A DNA stretch of 64,000 bases from Arthrobacter terricola (GCF_004354015.1 NZ_SMRU01000008.1:1-64000); one strand, 5' to 3'; shown: positions 41,454-50,064, counted from the stretch's first letter. Program-made: numbers and translations. Notes: generated from the sequence alone by a model not told the origin.

Positions 41454-42800
41454 ATGTCTAATTCATCGACGGAATCAGTGAACCTGAACACCGCACAGAT
41501 AAAGGTCGTCACCGCCGACGGCAAGATGGTGCGCAAGGCTACTTTCGCCGGCACCATGGGCTCCTTCGTGGAGTGGTACGACTACGGCATTTACGGGCTC
41601 CTGACCACGTACCTTGCCGTGAACATCATGGGCTCCAAAGATGTCGGATCCCTCCTGCTGACCAACGTCGGCTTCCTGGTCAGCTTCCTGGCCCGACCCT
41701 TCGGCGGCCTCATCTGCGGCTTCCTCGGCGACAGGCTGGGCCGCAAGAACCTGCTCGCCGTGCTCTTGCTCCTCATTTCCGCCTCCACGGCTTGCATCGG
41801 CCTGATTCCCTCGTCCTCGGTGATCAGCTGGGCCGCCCCGGCCCTGTTGATCCTGTTCCGCATCCTGCAGGGCTTCTCCGCGGGCGGCGAGGTTGCCGGC
41901 GCAATGGCGTTCGTGGGCGAATACGCCAACAACCGCCACCGCAACTTCGCGCAGAGCTTCATCGCGGTCGGCTCATTCTTCGCCCTGTTCTTCGGCAGCA
42001 CCCTCTCGGCGATCCTCATCACGACCCTCGGCGACGCGAACATGAGCGGCTGGGGCTGGCGGATTCCGTTCATCGTGGCGCTGCCACTGGGCTACATCGG
42101 CTTCTATATCCGATCCAAGATGGAGGACACACCCCACTTCAAAGCCCTCCGTGAGCGCAACGTCGTCGAACGCAATCCGCTCAAGACCGTTTTCACGTCG
42201 AAGAAGCACCTCGCCGCCATCGCGCTGACCATCTTCCTCCCCGCGGTCAACGGACCCGGCTACTACCTGCTCTTCGCCTACATGCCGACGTACCTCAAGA
42301 CCTCCCTCGGTGCGAACAACTTCACGATGCTCGGCGCCCTCCTCGTCACCGCGGCCAGCCTCGTTGCCATCATCATCGCCATCCCGATCATGGCGCGGCT
42401 CTCGGACCGCTACGGCCGCAAGCCCATCCTCGCCTGGTCCGCGGTCGGCACGGCGGTGCTCTCCTACCCGTCCTTCCTCATGATCACCACAGGCAACATG
42501 ACCCTTGCTTCCATCGGCGCGGTCATGATGGCACTGGCCTTCTCGGGCCACGCCGCCGTGGTCCACACGGTGCTCACCGAGCTGTTTCCGACGACGGTCC
42601 GCTACAGCGCCTACAGCATCGGTTTCAACGTGAGCACCATCATCTTCGGCGGCAGCGCACCGCTCGTCATGACCGCAATCATCAGCGCCACCAAAAACTC
42701 GATGATTCCCGGATATTTCTCGATCGCAGCGTCGGTCATTACCCTCGCGACGGTCTTCTTCCTGAAGGAAACCAAGGGCCAGCCGCTGCGCACCCACTAA
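41454..42800 (+). CDS. MHS-family metabolite:H+ symporter
   Basis: 448 residues, twelve helices. N-terminal hallmark FAGTMGSFVEWYDYGIYGLL, loop CGFLGDRLGRKNLLAV and the family helix 5 phrase AGGEVAGAMAFVGEYANNRH identify an MHS transporter (ShiA/ProP/KgtP type), which imports organic acids, betaines or aromatic acids. It lies between the aldolase and the Pxp-like genes, so probably imports the pathway substrate. Confidence 0.93.
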   Translation: MSNSSTESVNLNTAQIKVVTADGKMVRKATFAGTMGSFVEWYDYGIYGLLTTYLAVNIMGSKDVGSLLLTNVGFLVSFLARPFGGLICGFLGDRLGRKNLLAVLLLLISASTACIGLIPSSSVISWAAPALLILFRILQGFSAGGEVAGAMAFVGEYANNRHRNFAQSFIAVGSFFALFFGSTLSAILITTLGDANMSGWGWRIPFIVALPLGYIGFYIRSKMEDTPHFKALRERNVVERNPLKTVFTSKKHLAAIALTIFLPAVNGPGYYLLFAYMPTYLKTSLGANNFTMLGALLVTAASLVAIIIAIPIMARLSDRYGRKPILAWSAVGTAVLSYPSFLMITTGNMTLASIGAVMMALAFSGHAAVVHTVLTELFPTTVRYSAYSIGFNVSTIIFGGSAPLVMTAIISATKNSMIPGYFSIAASVITLATVFFLKETKGQPLRTH

Positions 42801-42810
42801 TAAAACGCGT

Positions 42811-42851
42811 ACGACGGCGGCCTGCCGCCCTTGCCGGTTGGCCGCCGTCGT
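42811..42851 (+). other. Intercistronic 12-bp hairpin
   Basis: ACGACGGCGGCC (42811-42822) pairs perfectly with 42840-42851 across a 17-nt loop, in the 91-bp gap between transporter and PxpA-like genes. No T-run; it may stabilise mRNA or reduce downstream expression. Confidence 0.45.
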
Positions 42852-42891
42852 CGGAGCATAGCAACCACAACCAAGAAACCTGGGAGCCATT

Positions 42892-43695
42892 GTGAGCATC
42901 AACTCTGTCGCCGTCGTCGCAGACCTCGGCGAAAGCTACGGAAACTACACCATCGGCGACGACGACGCCTTGCTGGGCCTGGTCACCGCTTCCAACATCG
43001 CTTGCGGCTTCCACGCCGGAGACCCCCGCGTCATGGACGCCACGGTCAAGGCGTGCGTCGAGCGCGGCATCGAACTGGGCGCGCACCCCGGATACCCGGA
43101 CCTCGTGGGCTTCGGACGCCGCCTCATCGAGGCCAGCGAAGAGGAGATCCGCACGGACGTGCTCTACCAGATCGGCGCGTTGGACGCCTTTGCCCGGATC
43201 CACGGCGGCAAGATCAGCCACGTAGCCCCCCACGGCCGCATGGGCAGCATCGCCCAGACCGACGCCAAGCACGCCCGCGCCATCACGGACGCCATCAAGG
43301 CCTACGATCCTTCGTACATCGTGATCTGCCAGAACGGTTTGCTGGCAGATGAGTCCCGCAAGCGCGGCCTCCAGGTTGGCTATGTGTTCCTTGCGGACCG
43401 TGGCTACGGCGAGGACGGTATGCCCGTCTCGCGCAACACCAAAGGCGCCCTCCTGCACGACCCCGAGGAAATCGGCCGTCGCGTGGTGCAGGTGGTCACC
43501 GAAGGCACCGTTCGCGCCGTCACCGGCAAGGTTGTCCCCCTCGGCCACGATGCCGACGTCGTACTCCTCCACGGCGACCACCCGCAGGTCCTCGAGAACG
43601 GCACCGCCCTCCGCGCCGCGTTGGAAAAAGCCGGTATCAAGGCGACCGGCCTGCAGGAGGTCCTGGCCGAAAAGGCCCGCCTGGCCACCGTCTAA
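42892..43695 (+). CDS. PxpA-like (LamB/YcsF) protein, divergent
   Basis: 267 residues, GTG start with GGGAG. Core motifs of 5-oxoprolinase subunit A are retained: VADLGESYG, SNIACGFHAGDP, GAHPGYPDLVGFGRR. The normally invariant KPHGALYN is changed to APHGRMGS (about 112-118), so the conserved Lys is lost, and VFADR becomes FLADRGYG. PxpABC hydrolyses 5-oxoproline to glutamate with ATP. The altered site, shared divergence of its two partners and the context suggest another cyclic amide or related substrate. Confidence 0.88.
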   Translation: MSINSVAVVADLGESYGNYTIGDDDALLGLVTASNIACGFHAGDPRVMDATVKACVERGIELGAHPGYPDLVGFGRRLIEASEEEIRTDVLYQIGALDAFARIHGGKISHVAPHGRMGSIAQTDAKHARAITDAIKAYDPSYIVICQNGLLADESRKRGLQVGYVFLADRGYGEDGMPVSRNTKGALLHDPEEIGRRVVQVVTEGTVRAVTGKVVPLGHDADVVLLHGDHPQVLENGTALRAALEKAGIKATGLQEVLAEKARLATV

Positions 43696-43737
43696 ACAGT
43701 CCCTGTCCACCCTCCAGCACAACAAGTCCAAGGAACC

Positions 43738-44535
43738 ATGAGTACGCAACCAGCGCCCGGACAGCCCCGGCAACCGCTCGACGTCAAGGCAGTCCCTTTC
43801 GGCGACTCGGCGCTCATGGTCAGCGTGGCCGCGGACGACGACGAAGCGCGCCAGGCCGGCAGCCGAAGGTTGCGGGAAATCCTCCTCGAAGTGCAGCCGC
43901 ACGGGCTGCTGGACGTGGTGGCCGGCGTAGATTCGCTCCTTGTGGAGTTCGACTGCCTCGCAATCAGCCATGACCAGTTGGCCCAAACCGTCCGGCTCGC
44001 CGCAGCTGGCAGCGGTGCCGGGACCGCAGGACACGCCCACGGCAGCGAGCATTTCGTCATCCCCATGGTGGTCAACGAGGCCTTCGCGCCGGATCTTGCG
44101 GATGTTGCAACCGAACTGGGCATCAGCCCGGAGGCCGTGCTGGGCCACTTGGAAGCTTCGGTGCTCTCGATCAACCTGCTTGCCTCGGCCATGGCTCCCA
44201 TGATGGGTCGGGTGCAGTTTCCGGGCCAGGTCAGCCGTTGCCGGGAGCCCCGGACCAACGTGGATGCCGGTTCCGTGATGGTGGCCGGAACCAACGCCAT
44301 CATCCAACCTTTCCCGGGCCCAACAGGGTGGAAAGTCATCGGGCGCACTCCCCTGACCATCTGCGATATCCGGGAAAATCCGCCTACCTCGTACAAGCCC
44401 GGAGACACGGTGCAATTCAGCGTGGTTCCCGAAAGCGAGTGGGAAAAACTGCAGGGGCAGTTCCTCCGCGCGGCCCGCGGGCAGTCCGCGGCAGCACCGG
44501 CGTCGTCCGCAACCGCCACCGAAAGGGAAAACTGA
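43738..44535 (+). CDS. PxpB-like (KipI-type) protein, divergent
   Basis: 265 residues. The fold of the allophanate-hydrolase subunit 1 / PxpB family is clear from DAGSVMVAGTNAIIQPFPGP and WKVIGRTPLTICDI. The usual GFAPGFPYLGGL loop is replaced by ASAMAPMMGRVQFPG (about 149-163). In PxpABC this subunit pairs with PxpC for ATP-dependent ring opening. The tail beyond about 245 is an Ala/Ser-rich extension. Overlaps the next gene by one base (TGATG). Confidence 0.85.
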   Translation: MSTQPAPGQPRQPLDVKAVPFGDSALMVSVAADDDEARQAGSRRLREILLEVQPHGLLDVVAGVDSLLVEFDCLAISHDQLAQTVRLAAAGSGAGTAGHAHGSEHFVIPMVVNEAFAPDLADVATELGISPEAVLGHLEASVLSINLLASAMAPMMGRVQFPGQVSRCREPRTNVDAGSVMVAGTNAIIQPFPGPTGWKVIGRTPLTICDIRENPPTSYKPGDTVQFSVVPESEWEKLQGQFLRAARGQSAAAPASSATATEREN

Positions 44536-45563
44536 TGTCCGCCGCTGAACGCAGCGTCACGCTGGAGGTCCGCGAGAATGCGTGGCTGGCCACGTTCCAG
44601 GACCTTGGCAGGGAACAGTCCGAGGCCCTCGGTGTTCCTTGTGGCGGAGCGGCGGACCAGCACTCGGCGTCCGTCGCCAACATCCTGGTGGGCAATCCGC
44701 GCGCGGCCACGAGCGTCGAAATGATGGGCGGACGGTTCGCCTTCGACACCTCCCAACCGGTACTGATCGCGGTCACGGGAACACCTGCCGACGTCACCGT
44801 CAACGGCAACGAAGTGCCGATGTGGGAACCGGTGTGCATCCCGGCGAACGCGCGAGTGGTCATCGGCAACGCCCGTCACGGAATGCGCAACTACTTGGCA
44901 TTCGGCGGGACGCTGGTCACCGAGCGCTTCATGGGAAGTGCCTCCCCGGAGGCCCGCATGGGCTTTCCACAACAGATATCGGCCGGCCAGCGCCTCGAGT
45001 TGCTGACGCGCTACACCGGTTTTGAGCATCCTTTCCTCACGCAGCCCTTGTTCCGGTTGCCGGTGCCGATCCCCTCGTTCGAGCAGCCGGTGTGGACCGT
45101 GGACATCGTGGAGGGTCCGGAAACAGACGCCGCGCCGGGAATCCGGGAACTGCTCGCTTCCCGCGAATACACGGTGACGGCGAAGTCGAACCACGTTGGC
45201 CTGCGTTTGGATGGGCCGGTGGTGCATCCCGAGGGCCTGGGCGAAATCGTCTCGCACGGCGTTCCGATCGGGGCCTTCGAGATCCCGCACGGGGACGAGC
45301 TCATTATTTTGGGGCGCTACCGAACCCTGACGGCCGGCTACCCGATCGTCGCCTTCGCGACTAAGGCGTCCTTGCCCATGCTGGGCCAGGCAAGGCCGGG
45401 CCAGCGGATGGCCTTCCGGTGGGTAGCCAATGACGCCGCCGTGGAGAGCCACCACGAGGCCCAACGGCTGCTCCATGCCTTGGAAGAGCGGGTGCAGAGC
45501 CTGTTCGGCGCGCTCGACCTGCCGCACGGCGCGATCCCGGTTCCGGCCCCCGCCGCGGCTTGA
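44535..45563 (+). CDS. PxpC-like (KipA-type) protein, divergent
   Basis: 342 residues. Family motifs FQDLGREQSEALGVPCGGAA, NILVGNPRAATSVEM and PMLGQARPGQRMAF are retained. The canonical (D/A)xQTTGGYP is instead GRYRTLTAGYP (about 260-270). Thus all three subunits depart from canonical sequence at their most conserved loops while other positions are kept, which points to changed specificity rather than decay. Confidence 0.87.
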   Translation: MSAAERSVTLEVRENAWLATFQDLGREQSEALGVPCGGAADQHSASVANILVGNPRAATSVEMMGGRFAFDTSQPVLIAVTGTPADVTVNGNEVPMWEPVCIPANARVVIGNARHGMRNYLAFGGTLVTERFMGSASPEARMGFPQQISAGQRLELLTRYTGFEHPFLTQPLFRLPVPIPSFEQPVWTVDIVEGPETDAAPGIRELLASREYTVTAKSNHVGLRLDGPVVHPEGLGEIVSHGVPIGAFEIPHGDELIILGRYRTLTAGYPIVAFATKASLPMLGQARPGQRMAFRWVANDAAVESHHEAQRLLHALEERVQSLFGALDLPHGAIPVPAPAAA

Positions 45564-45582
45564 ACCACGGCCGTAATAGCAC

Positions 45583-45626
45583 TTGACCAGCACGTCAAAC
45601 AAATGAGAAACTTTTCGCATATGTGA
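45583..45626 (+). promoter_or_regulatory. Promoter/operator B of the SDR-aminotransferase operon
   Basis: TTGACC (45583-45588) followed by GAAACTTTTCGCATATGTGA (45607-45626), identical to element A at 19 of 20 positions. The TTGAC-to-element distances are 24 and 23 bp. Most likely binds one of the two TetR proteins encoded at the operon end. Confidence 0.7.
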
Positions 45627-45665
45627 ATTGAATCGCACCATCTACGAAACTCCAGGAACGGAACC

Positions 45666-46457
45666 ATGGGACTTCTTGAAGGCAAAGTCGCCGTCATCAC
45701 CGGCGCGGGAACAGGTATGGGGCGCTCCACGGCGTCGCTTCTGGCGTCCGAGGGAGCGCGCGTCGTCCTGGTCGGTCGCCGCCTCGCCGTCCTGGAAGAA
45801 CTCGCCGCGGAGATCAATAACGACGGCGGCACGGCCCACGCGCGCAGCGCGGACGTCTCGTCAAAGAACGACGTCGATGCCTTGGTCGCGTGGGTCGCTG
45901 ACACTTTGGGGCCGGTAGACATCCTGGTGAACAACGCAGGCAGCGCCAGCAAGGTCCTCAACGTCAGGTGGATCAGCCAGGAAGAATGGAACCAGGTCCT
46001 GGACGTCAACCTCAACGCCGTCTACCTGCTCACGCAAGCTGTCCTTCCGGGAATGCTCGCCCGCAACACCGGCACCATCATCACTGTATCGTCGCTGGCA
46101 GCCGTCAATCCCAACCTGCTGGGCGGCGCCGCATACGGAGCCGCGAAGGCCGCAGTCCGGAACTTCATGACCTATTTGCACAACACCTTCCGCAACGAAG
46201 GCTTGCGCGCCATCACCATCCTCCCGGGCGAAACCGCCACCCCCATCCTGGACAACCGTGCCCGGCCACCGCGGGCGGAAGAACGCGACGCCATGGTCCA
46301 GCCCGAAGACGTTGCGCGCGCCATCCACCTCGTAGCAACCCTGCCGCAGCGGACCGTGGTCCAGGAGCTCGTGATCGCGCCCACCATCCAACGGGACACC
46401 TCGGGCGACCTCGAAATCAGCCGCTGGGCCGGCGCTCCCGCGGAGGACCGGCCATGA
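45666..46457 (+). CDS. Short-chain dehydrogenase/reductase
   Basis: 263 residues. Cofactor motif TGAGTGMG (about 13-20), NNAG (about 89-92), catalytic Ser (about 142), Tyr157 and Lys161 (YGAAK). Classical SDR. Probably oxidises a hydroxyl intermediate of the operon A pathway. The stop overlaps an upstream aminotransferase start candidate as ATGA. Confidence 0.93.
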   Translation: MGLLEGKVAVITGAGTGMGRSTASLLASEGARVVLVGRRLAVLEELAAEINNDGGTAHARSADVSSKNDVDALVAWVADTLGPVDILVNNAGSASKVLNVRWISQEEWNQVLDVNLNAVYLLTQAVLPGMLARNTGTIITVSSLAAVNPNLLGGAAYGAAKAAVRNFMTYLHNTFRNEGLRAITILPGETATPILDNRARPPRAEERDAMVQPEDVARAIHLVATLPQRTVVQELVIAPTIQRDTSGDLEISRWAGAPAEDRP

Positions 46458-46525
46458 AACCCCGGCACCTATACAGGTCCCCAAGCGGCGCCCCCGTCCA
46501 CCCCCCTACCCGAAGCAGGACTGTC

Positions 46526-47695
46526 ATGACCCTCGAACCCTCCACCGCCGTCGCCACCTTCCAGCCTTCCGAGGCTGTGCTGCGGGTCCAGCGGACGTCC
46601 CTACGCGTCCAACAGCCGCAATCCAAAGGCGACCTCGTTTCCCTGGCCATGGGCGAACCGGATTTCGACACCCCCCAGCAGGTGCGCGCAGCTGCTGCCC
46701 GTGCCCTTGAAGAGGGGCATACCCACTACTCGCCGTTGCTCGGCGAGCTGGTGCTTCGCGAGGAGCTGGCTGCCCGTATCGGCCGGCTCCTCGGCGGAGT
46801 GGCCAGCCCCAGCGACGTGCTCATCACCCAAGGCGGCACCGCCGGCCTCTCCGCGGCAATCCTCGGAATCGTGAACCCCGGTGACAAGGTGGTCATTCCT
46901 AATCCCACCTATTCGCTGTACGCGGACCTCGTCAGCATGGCCGGTGGCACCATCGTGCCCGTTCCCCTCGCTGACGACCTCCACTGGGACCTTGAAGCGC
47001 TTGCCAATGCCTTGGACGGAGCGAAGATGTTTGTCTTCTGCAACCCGTCCAACCCCACCGGAATCGTCCACTCCCGGCGCGAGCTGGAAGCCCTCGCGGA
47101 CATGGTGGCCGGCACAGACACCCTGGTCCTTTCCGATGAGGCTTACAGCGACCTCGTCTACACGCCCGAGCCCTTCACTTCCGCCCTTGAAATCGAAGGA
47201 CTGGCCGGCCGGACCATCTACTGCCAGACGTTCTCGAAGAGCTACGCCATGACGGGCTGGCGCGTCGGCTATTTGTGGGGTCCTTCGGACGTCATTGCCT
47301 CGGCGGCCCGCGTCCACAACACGTTCAACGGCTCCATGAACACCGCCGTCCAGCTCGCCGCGCTGACCGCGCTCAAGACCTGCGGACCGGACATCGAACG
47401 CATGCACGCCTCGTACGCTGTCCGCCGCGAGCTCATGTTCGAAGGGCTCAGCCGGATTCCCGGCCTCACCGTCAGCTCCCCGGAAGGCGCGTTCTACCTC
47501 TTCCCGAAGTACGACGTCGACATGCCCGCGGCGCAGATGGTGGCGCACCTGCGCGAGTTCGGAGTGGCCGTTCGCCCCGGCAGCGAATTCGGACGGCACG
47601 GCGAACATCACCTTCGGCTCTCCTACGCGGCCAGCGCGGAGGCAATCGGGCTCGGTGTCGAGCGGATCGCGGCCGGCCTCGCTGCCCTGGCGTAG
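46526..47695 (+). CDS. PLP-dependent aminotransferase (class I/II)
   Basis: 389 residues. PLP-binding TFSKSYAMTGWRVGYLWGP with the Schiff-base Lys, and NPSNPTGIVHSRRELEAL, place it with aspartate/alanine aminotransferases (fold type I). It could convert an amino acid released by the Pxp-like complex to a 2-oxo acid. ATG 46526 has AGGA 5 nt upstream. An ATG at 46454, overlapping the SDR stop and behind GGAGG, would add 24 residues and cannot be excluded. Confidence 0.93.
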   Translation: MTLEPSTAVATFQPSEAVLRVQRTSLRVQQPQSKGDLVSLAMGEPDFDTPQQVRAAAARALEEGHTHYSPLLGELVLREELAARIGRLLGGVASPSDVLITQGGTAGLSAAILGIVNPGDKVVIPNPTYSLYADLVSMAGGTIVPVPLADDLHWDLEALANALDGAKMFVFCNPSNPTGIVHSRRELEALADMVAGTDTLVLSDEAYSDLVYTPEPFTSALEIEGLAGRTIYCQTFSKSYAMTGWRVGYLWGPSDVIASAARVHNTFNGSMNTAVQLAALTALKTCGPDIERMHASYAVRRELMFEGLSRIPGLTVSSPEGAFYLFPKYDVDMPAAQMVAHLREFGVAVRPGSEFGRHGEHHLRLSYAASAEAIGLGVERIAAGLAALA

Positions 47696-47700
47696 CCCGC

Positions 47701-48303
47701 ATGACCCTCGCCGATGCCCCGGCCGGGCTGCGGGTGGACATGAAACGCAACAGGTCACTTTTGGTATCTGCCGCCGGCCGGCTCTTCGGAGCCGGCCGTT
47801 CGGCCACCATGTCCGACGTCGCGTCCGCCGCGGGAATATCGACGGCGACTGCCTACCGTCATTTCGCGTCAGTGGACGACATTCTCGCCGCTTACCGCTT
47901 CGAAGTCGGCCGCGAACTCCTCGAATTCACCAAGGCCCAGGAAAGCTGCGGACTCGAGCTACTTAAGGCCGTCTGCAGGAAATGGGTTGAACTCGTGGTC
48001 CAACATGGTGAATCCATGGTCCACACCCGCTCGGCCGAGGGATACCTAGCCCGCGTTCGCGGCGGCGCCTACTACCTCACGGTGCAAGCGGAAGCCCTCG
48101 AGCGGCCGTTGGAAGAGGCCTGCAAAGCACTTGGCATCCCCTACCCCGGAGACGAAGCCCTTTTCCTGTGGAACGGGTTCTTCGACCCCCGGGAAGTCTT
48201 CGATCTCATTCGGAGCCTGGGACTGTCCGTGGAGCACGCGTCCGCCCGGTTGGTGCGGACCCTGACGGCGGCCCTGGCAGGGTGGTCCGGGTCCAGGATC
48301 TAA
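47701..48303 (+). CDS. TetR-family regulator, first of a tandem pair
   Basis: 200 residues. HTH SATMSDVASAAGISTATAYR then HFASVDDILAAYRF. The ligand domain closely matches the next gene (KWVELVVQHGESMVHTRSAE against KWVDLVTRHGGAMLYTRSGE). Five bp after the aminotransferase. Likely controls the promoter A/B elements. Confidence 0.92.
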   Translation: MTLADAPAGLRVDMKRNRSLLVSAAGRLFGAGRSATMSDVASAAGISTATAYRHFASVDDILAAYRFEVGRELLEFTKAQESCGLELLKAVCRKWVELVVQHGESMVHTRSAEGYLARVRGGAYYLTVQAEALERPLEEACKALGIPYPGDEALFLWNGFFDPREVFDLIRSLGLSVEHASARLVRTLTAALAGWSGSRI

Positions 48304-48322
48304 GCTAGGAGGTGAAGAAAGG

Positions 48323-48916
48323 GTGCCATCAATGCGTAGTGACACACAGCGCAACCGCAGGGAACTGGTCAAGGCTGCGGGACATCTTTTTGCGTCCCGT
48401 CGGGGACCGATCAGCATGACCGACGTCGCCAAGCAGGCGGAAATTTCCTCCGCTACGGCGTACCGGCATTTCGCTTCAGTAGAGGACATCCTGGCCGAAT
48501 ACCGCTTCGGCGTCGGCGAAAAGCTACGCGACTTCAGCTTGAAGCAGGACGCCTCCGGCGTGGAACTCCTGACGATCGTGAGCCGCAAATGGGTTGACCT
48601 GGTGACCCGCCATGGCGGGGCCATGCTGTACACCCGTTCCGGCGAAGGCTACTTGGCCCGCCTGCGGAAAGGCGCCTTCTACCTGACGGTCCAGGCGGAC
48701 GCCTTGGAGCGCCCCTTGCGCGAAGCCTGCGAAGAATTAGGGTTGCCGCCTATCGGCGACGAAGCGATGTTCCTCTGGAATATCTTGTTCGACCCCCGTG
48801 AAATCCTCGACCTGATCAATACCGTGGGCCTCAACAAGGACCAAGTGACAAGCAGGCTGGTTTCTGCCCTGAAGGGTGCCCTCACCGGGTGGAGCGAGGA
48901 CCGGAACCGGGCCTAG
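48323..48916 (+). CDS. TetR-family regulator, second of a tandem pair
   Basis: 197 residues from GTG 48323, chosen because AGGAGG lies 10 nt upstream. Paralogue of the preceding gene along its length (HTH ISMTDVAKQAEISSATAYRH). Two regulators of one family in one operon suggest a heterodimer or two effectors. Its last 35 bp overlap a convergent gene. Confidence 0.92.
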   Translation: MPSMRSDTQRNRRELVKAAGHLFASRRGPISMTDVAKQAEISSATAYRHFASVEDILAEYRFGVGEKLRDFSLKQDASGVELLTIVSRKWVDLVTRHGGAMLYTRSGEGYLARLRKGAFYLTVQADALERPLREACEELGLPPIGDEAMFLWNILFDPREILDLINTVGLNKDQVTSRLVSALKGALTGWSEDRNRA

Positions 48917-49394
48917 GACCCGTCGCGGGCCTGATAAGCTCGCGGACCCGTTCAGCGGGCAGCGACGTCAGTGCCGCGATCCTGAAAACATCCATGAGGC
49001 CCGATTGAAGGCCTTTCAACGCGTCGCCGCGCAAGCGCCGCAAGCACGACTCTTTATGTTCCAGCGCTTCGTCCATCTGACGGACTATGGCGGCCAAGCG
49101 GGCGAGGTGGACCGCAGGCTCGGCCCCTGGGTAGTGGTGGTCCCGGTACGCCCCGCCGAGGCGCTTGACGTCGGCCGCCCGTATTCCAACCACGGTGGAA
49201 ATGGCGGACAAGGAAACCTTGTCCGCGAGGGCTGCGGCGATCGTTTCGTTACGCTTATTGAGGAGGCTACGGACGAGGCTGTCCGCGCGGGCACGTGAAG
49301 CCCTCGATTCCGCGAGCCTTAGCTCAAGCGGAGTGAGTCGGCGTTTGGCCGGAATCGTTTCGCGGCGCGGCCGCGCTTCAGCGACGTAGGTCAT
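48882..49394 (-). CDS. Uncharacterised helical protein with HTH-like segments
   Basis: 170 residues, basic and helical. Segment ALADKVSLSAISTVVGIRAA looks like an HTH, and LMDVFRIAALTSLPAERVRE is a weaker second copy. I do not recognise a named family. It overlaps the upstream small gene by 17 bp and the convergent TetR gene by 35 bp, the latter unusual. Probably DNA-binding by sequence style, function unknown. Confidence 0.65.
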   Translation of the reverse strand: MTYVAEARPRRETIPAKRRLTPLELRLAESRASRARADSLVRSLLNKRNETIAAALADKVSLSAISTVVGIRAADVKRLGGAYRDHHYPGAEPAVHLARLAAIVRQMDEALEHKESCLRRLRGDALKGLQSGLMDVFRIAALTSLPAERVRELIRPATGPRPGSGPRSTR

Positions 49395-49590
49395 TGCGCC
49401 TGAAGCCCGCGACGAACTGCCAGATCACCGCTGCACTGCGGTGGGTTGGCATGATGCTGCCTTCCAACACCCGCACATCGGCGTCCCTCTCCCCCGCCGG
49501 AGCCCAAATGCCACTGACGGGACAATGGCTCCCTGTTCCTGCAACAAGCCGACCCTTGAGGCTATGGACATCGAACAGCGTGGTCTCCAT
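49378..49590 (-). CDS. Small conserved-type protein with HCPVSG motif
   Basis: 70 residues, METTLFDVHSLKGRLVAGTG start, then HCPVSGIWAP...GSIMP. A compact beta-rich protein with a single Cys next to Pro, similar in pattern to small actinobacterial proteins of unknown function. Strong ribosome site AAAGGA. First gene of a two-gene operon with the HTH-like protein. Confidence 0.6.
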   Translation of the reverse strand: METTLFDVHSLKGRLVAGTGSHCPVSGIWAPAGERDADVRVLEGSIMPTHRSAAVIWQFVAGFRRNDLRR

Positions 49591-49775
49591 CGGAATCCTT
49601 TCGTCGCAGCATGCGGAGTCGCCCAGGCCTCTCTGCCGGGCGCCGAAACTTCTGGATTAAGCCTAGGATCGGCGGGTGGAAAAATCAAGAAATTTTTCTC
49701 ATTTGAATTATTGTTCTCAAATCTTGGAGCAGGGTTGGGTCGACGCGAGAAAAGAGCGAGCGGCAGACCGTCGGG

Positions 49776-49793
49776 GTATACCAATATGTATAC
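49776..49793. promoter_or_regulatory. Dyad before the mazEF-like remnant
   Basis: GTATAC at 49776-49781 and 49788-49793, six bases apart, each self-complementary. The second overlaps a -10-like TATACT (49789-49794). Probably the autoregulatory site of the antitoxin. Confidence 0.5.
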
Positions 49794-49827
49794 TCAATTG
49801 CTCTAGCCCTGGAATATGCTGGGTCTC

Positions 49828-50064
49828 GTGTCTGCTACGACCATCAAGGTCCCGCACGAGCTGCGCGACCGAATCAACCACGACGCCGGGGAACGGGGGC
49901 TCTCTGCCGCCGCCCTGCTGACGGAACTCCTGGACGGCTATGAGCGTTCACGCCGCTTCGAGGCGATCCGGGAGGCATATGGACGACTCCCGGAGGACGA
50001 CACCTATGCACAGGAGACGCGACTCTGGGACGAGACGTCCGGCGACAGCCCGGCCGATGCCTGA
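49828..50064 (+). CDS. MazE-like antitoxin (ribbon-helix-helix)
   Basis: 78 residues from GTG 49828 (VSATTIKVPHELRDRINHDA), which matches N-termini of actinobacterial RHH antitoxins. An ATG at 49816 is also in frame. DNA-binding N-terminal half, acidic C-terminal half that would wrap the toxin. It overlaps the toxin start by 8 bp. Confidence 0.8.
   Translation: MSATTIKVPHELRDRINHDAGERGLSAAALLTELLDGYERSRRFEAIREAYGRLPEDDTYAQETRLWDETSGDSPADA

Noticed and set aside
43738..45563. KipI/KipA sporulation regulators
   Set aside because: These proteins share the family, but the PxpA-like neighbour and catabolic context fit a hydrolase, and no sporulation gene is present.
49689..49708. Third copy of the promoter A/B element
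   Set aside because: It resembles the first half (AGAAATTTTTCTCAT) but loses CATATGTGA, has no TTGAC at the right distance and precedes no gene of that pathway.
49441..49806. 121-codon frame opposite the HCPVSG protein
   Set aside because: No ribosome site and no recognisable fold; the minus-strand gene has a strong Shine-Dalgarno and operon partner.
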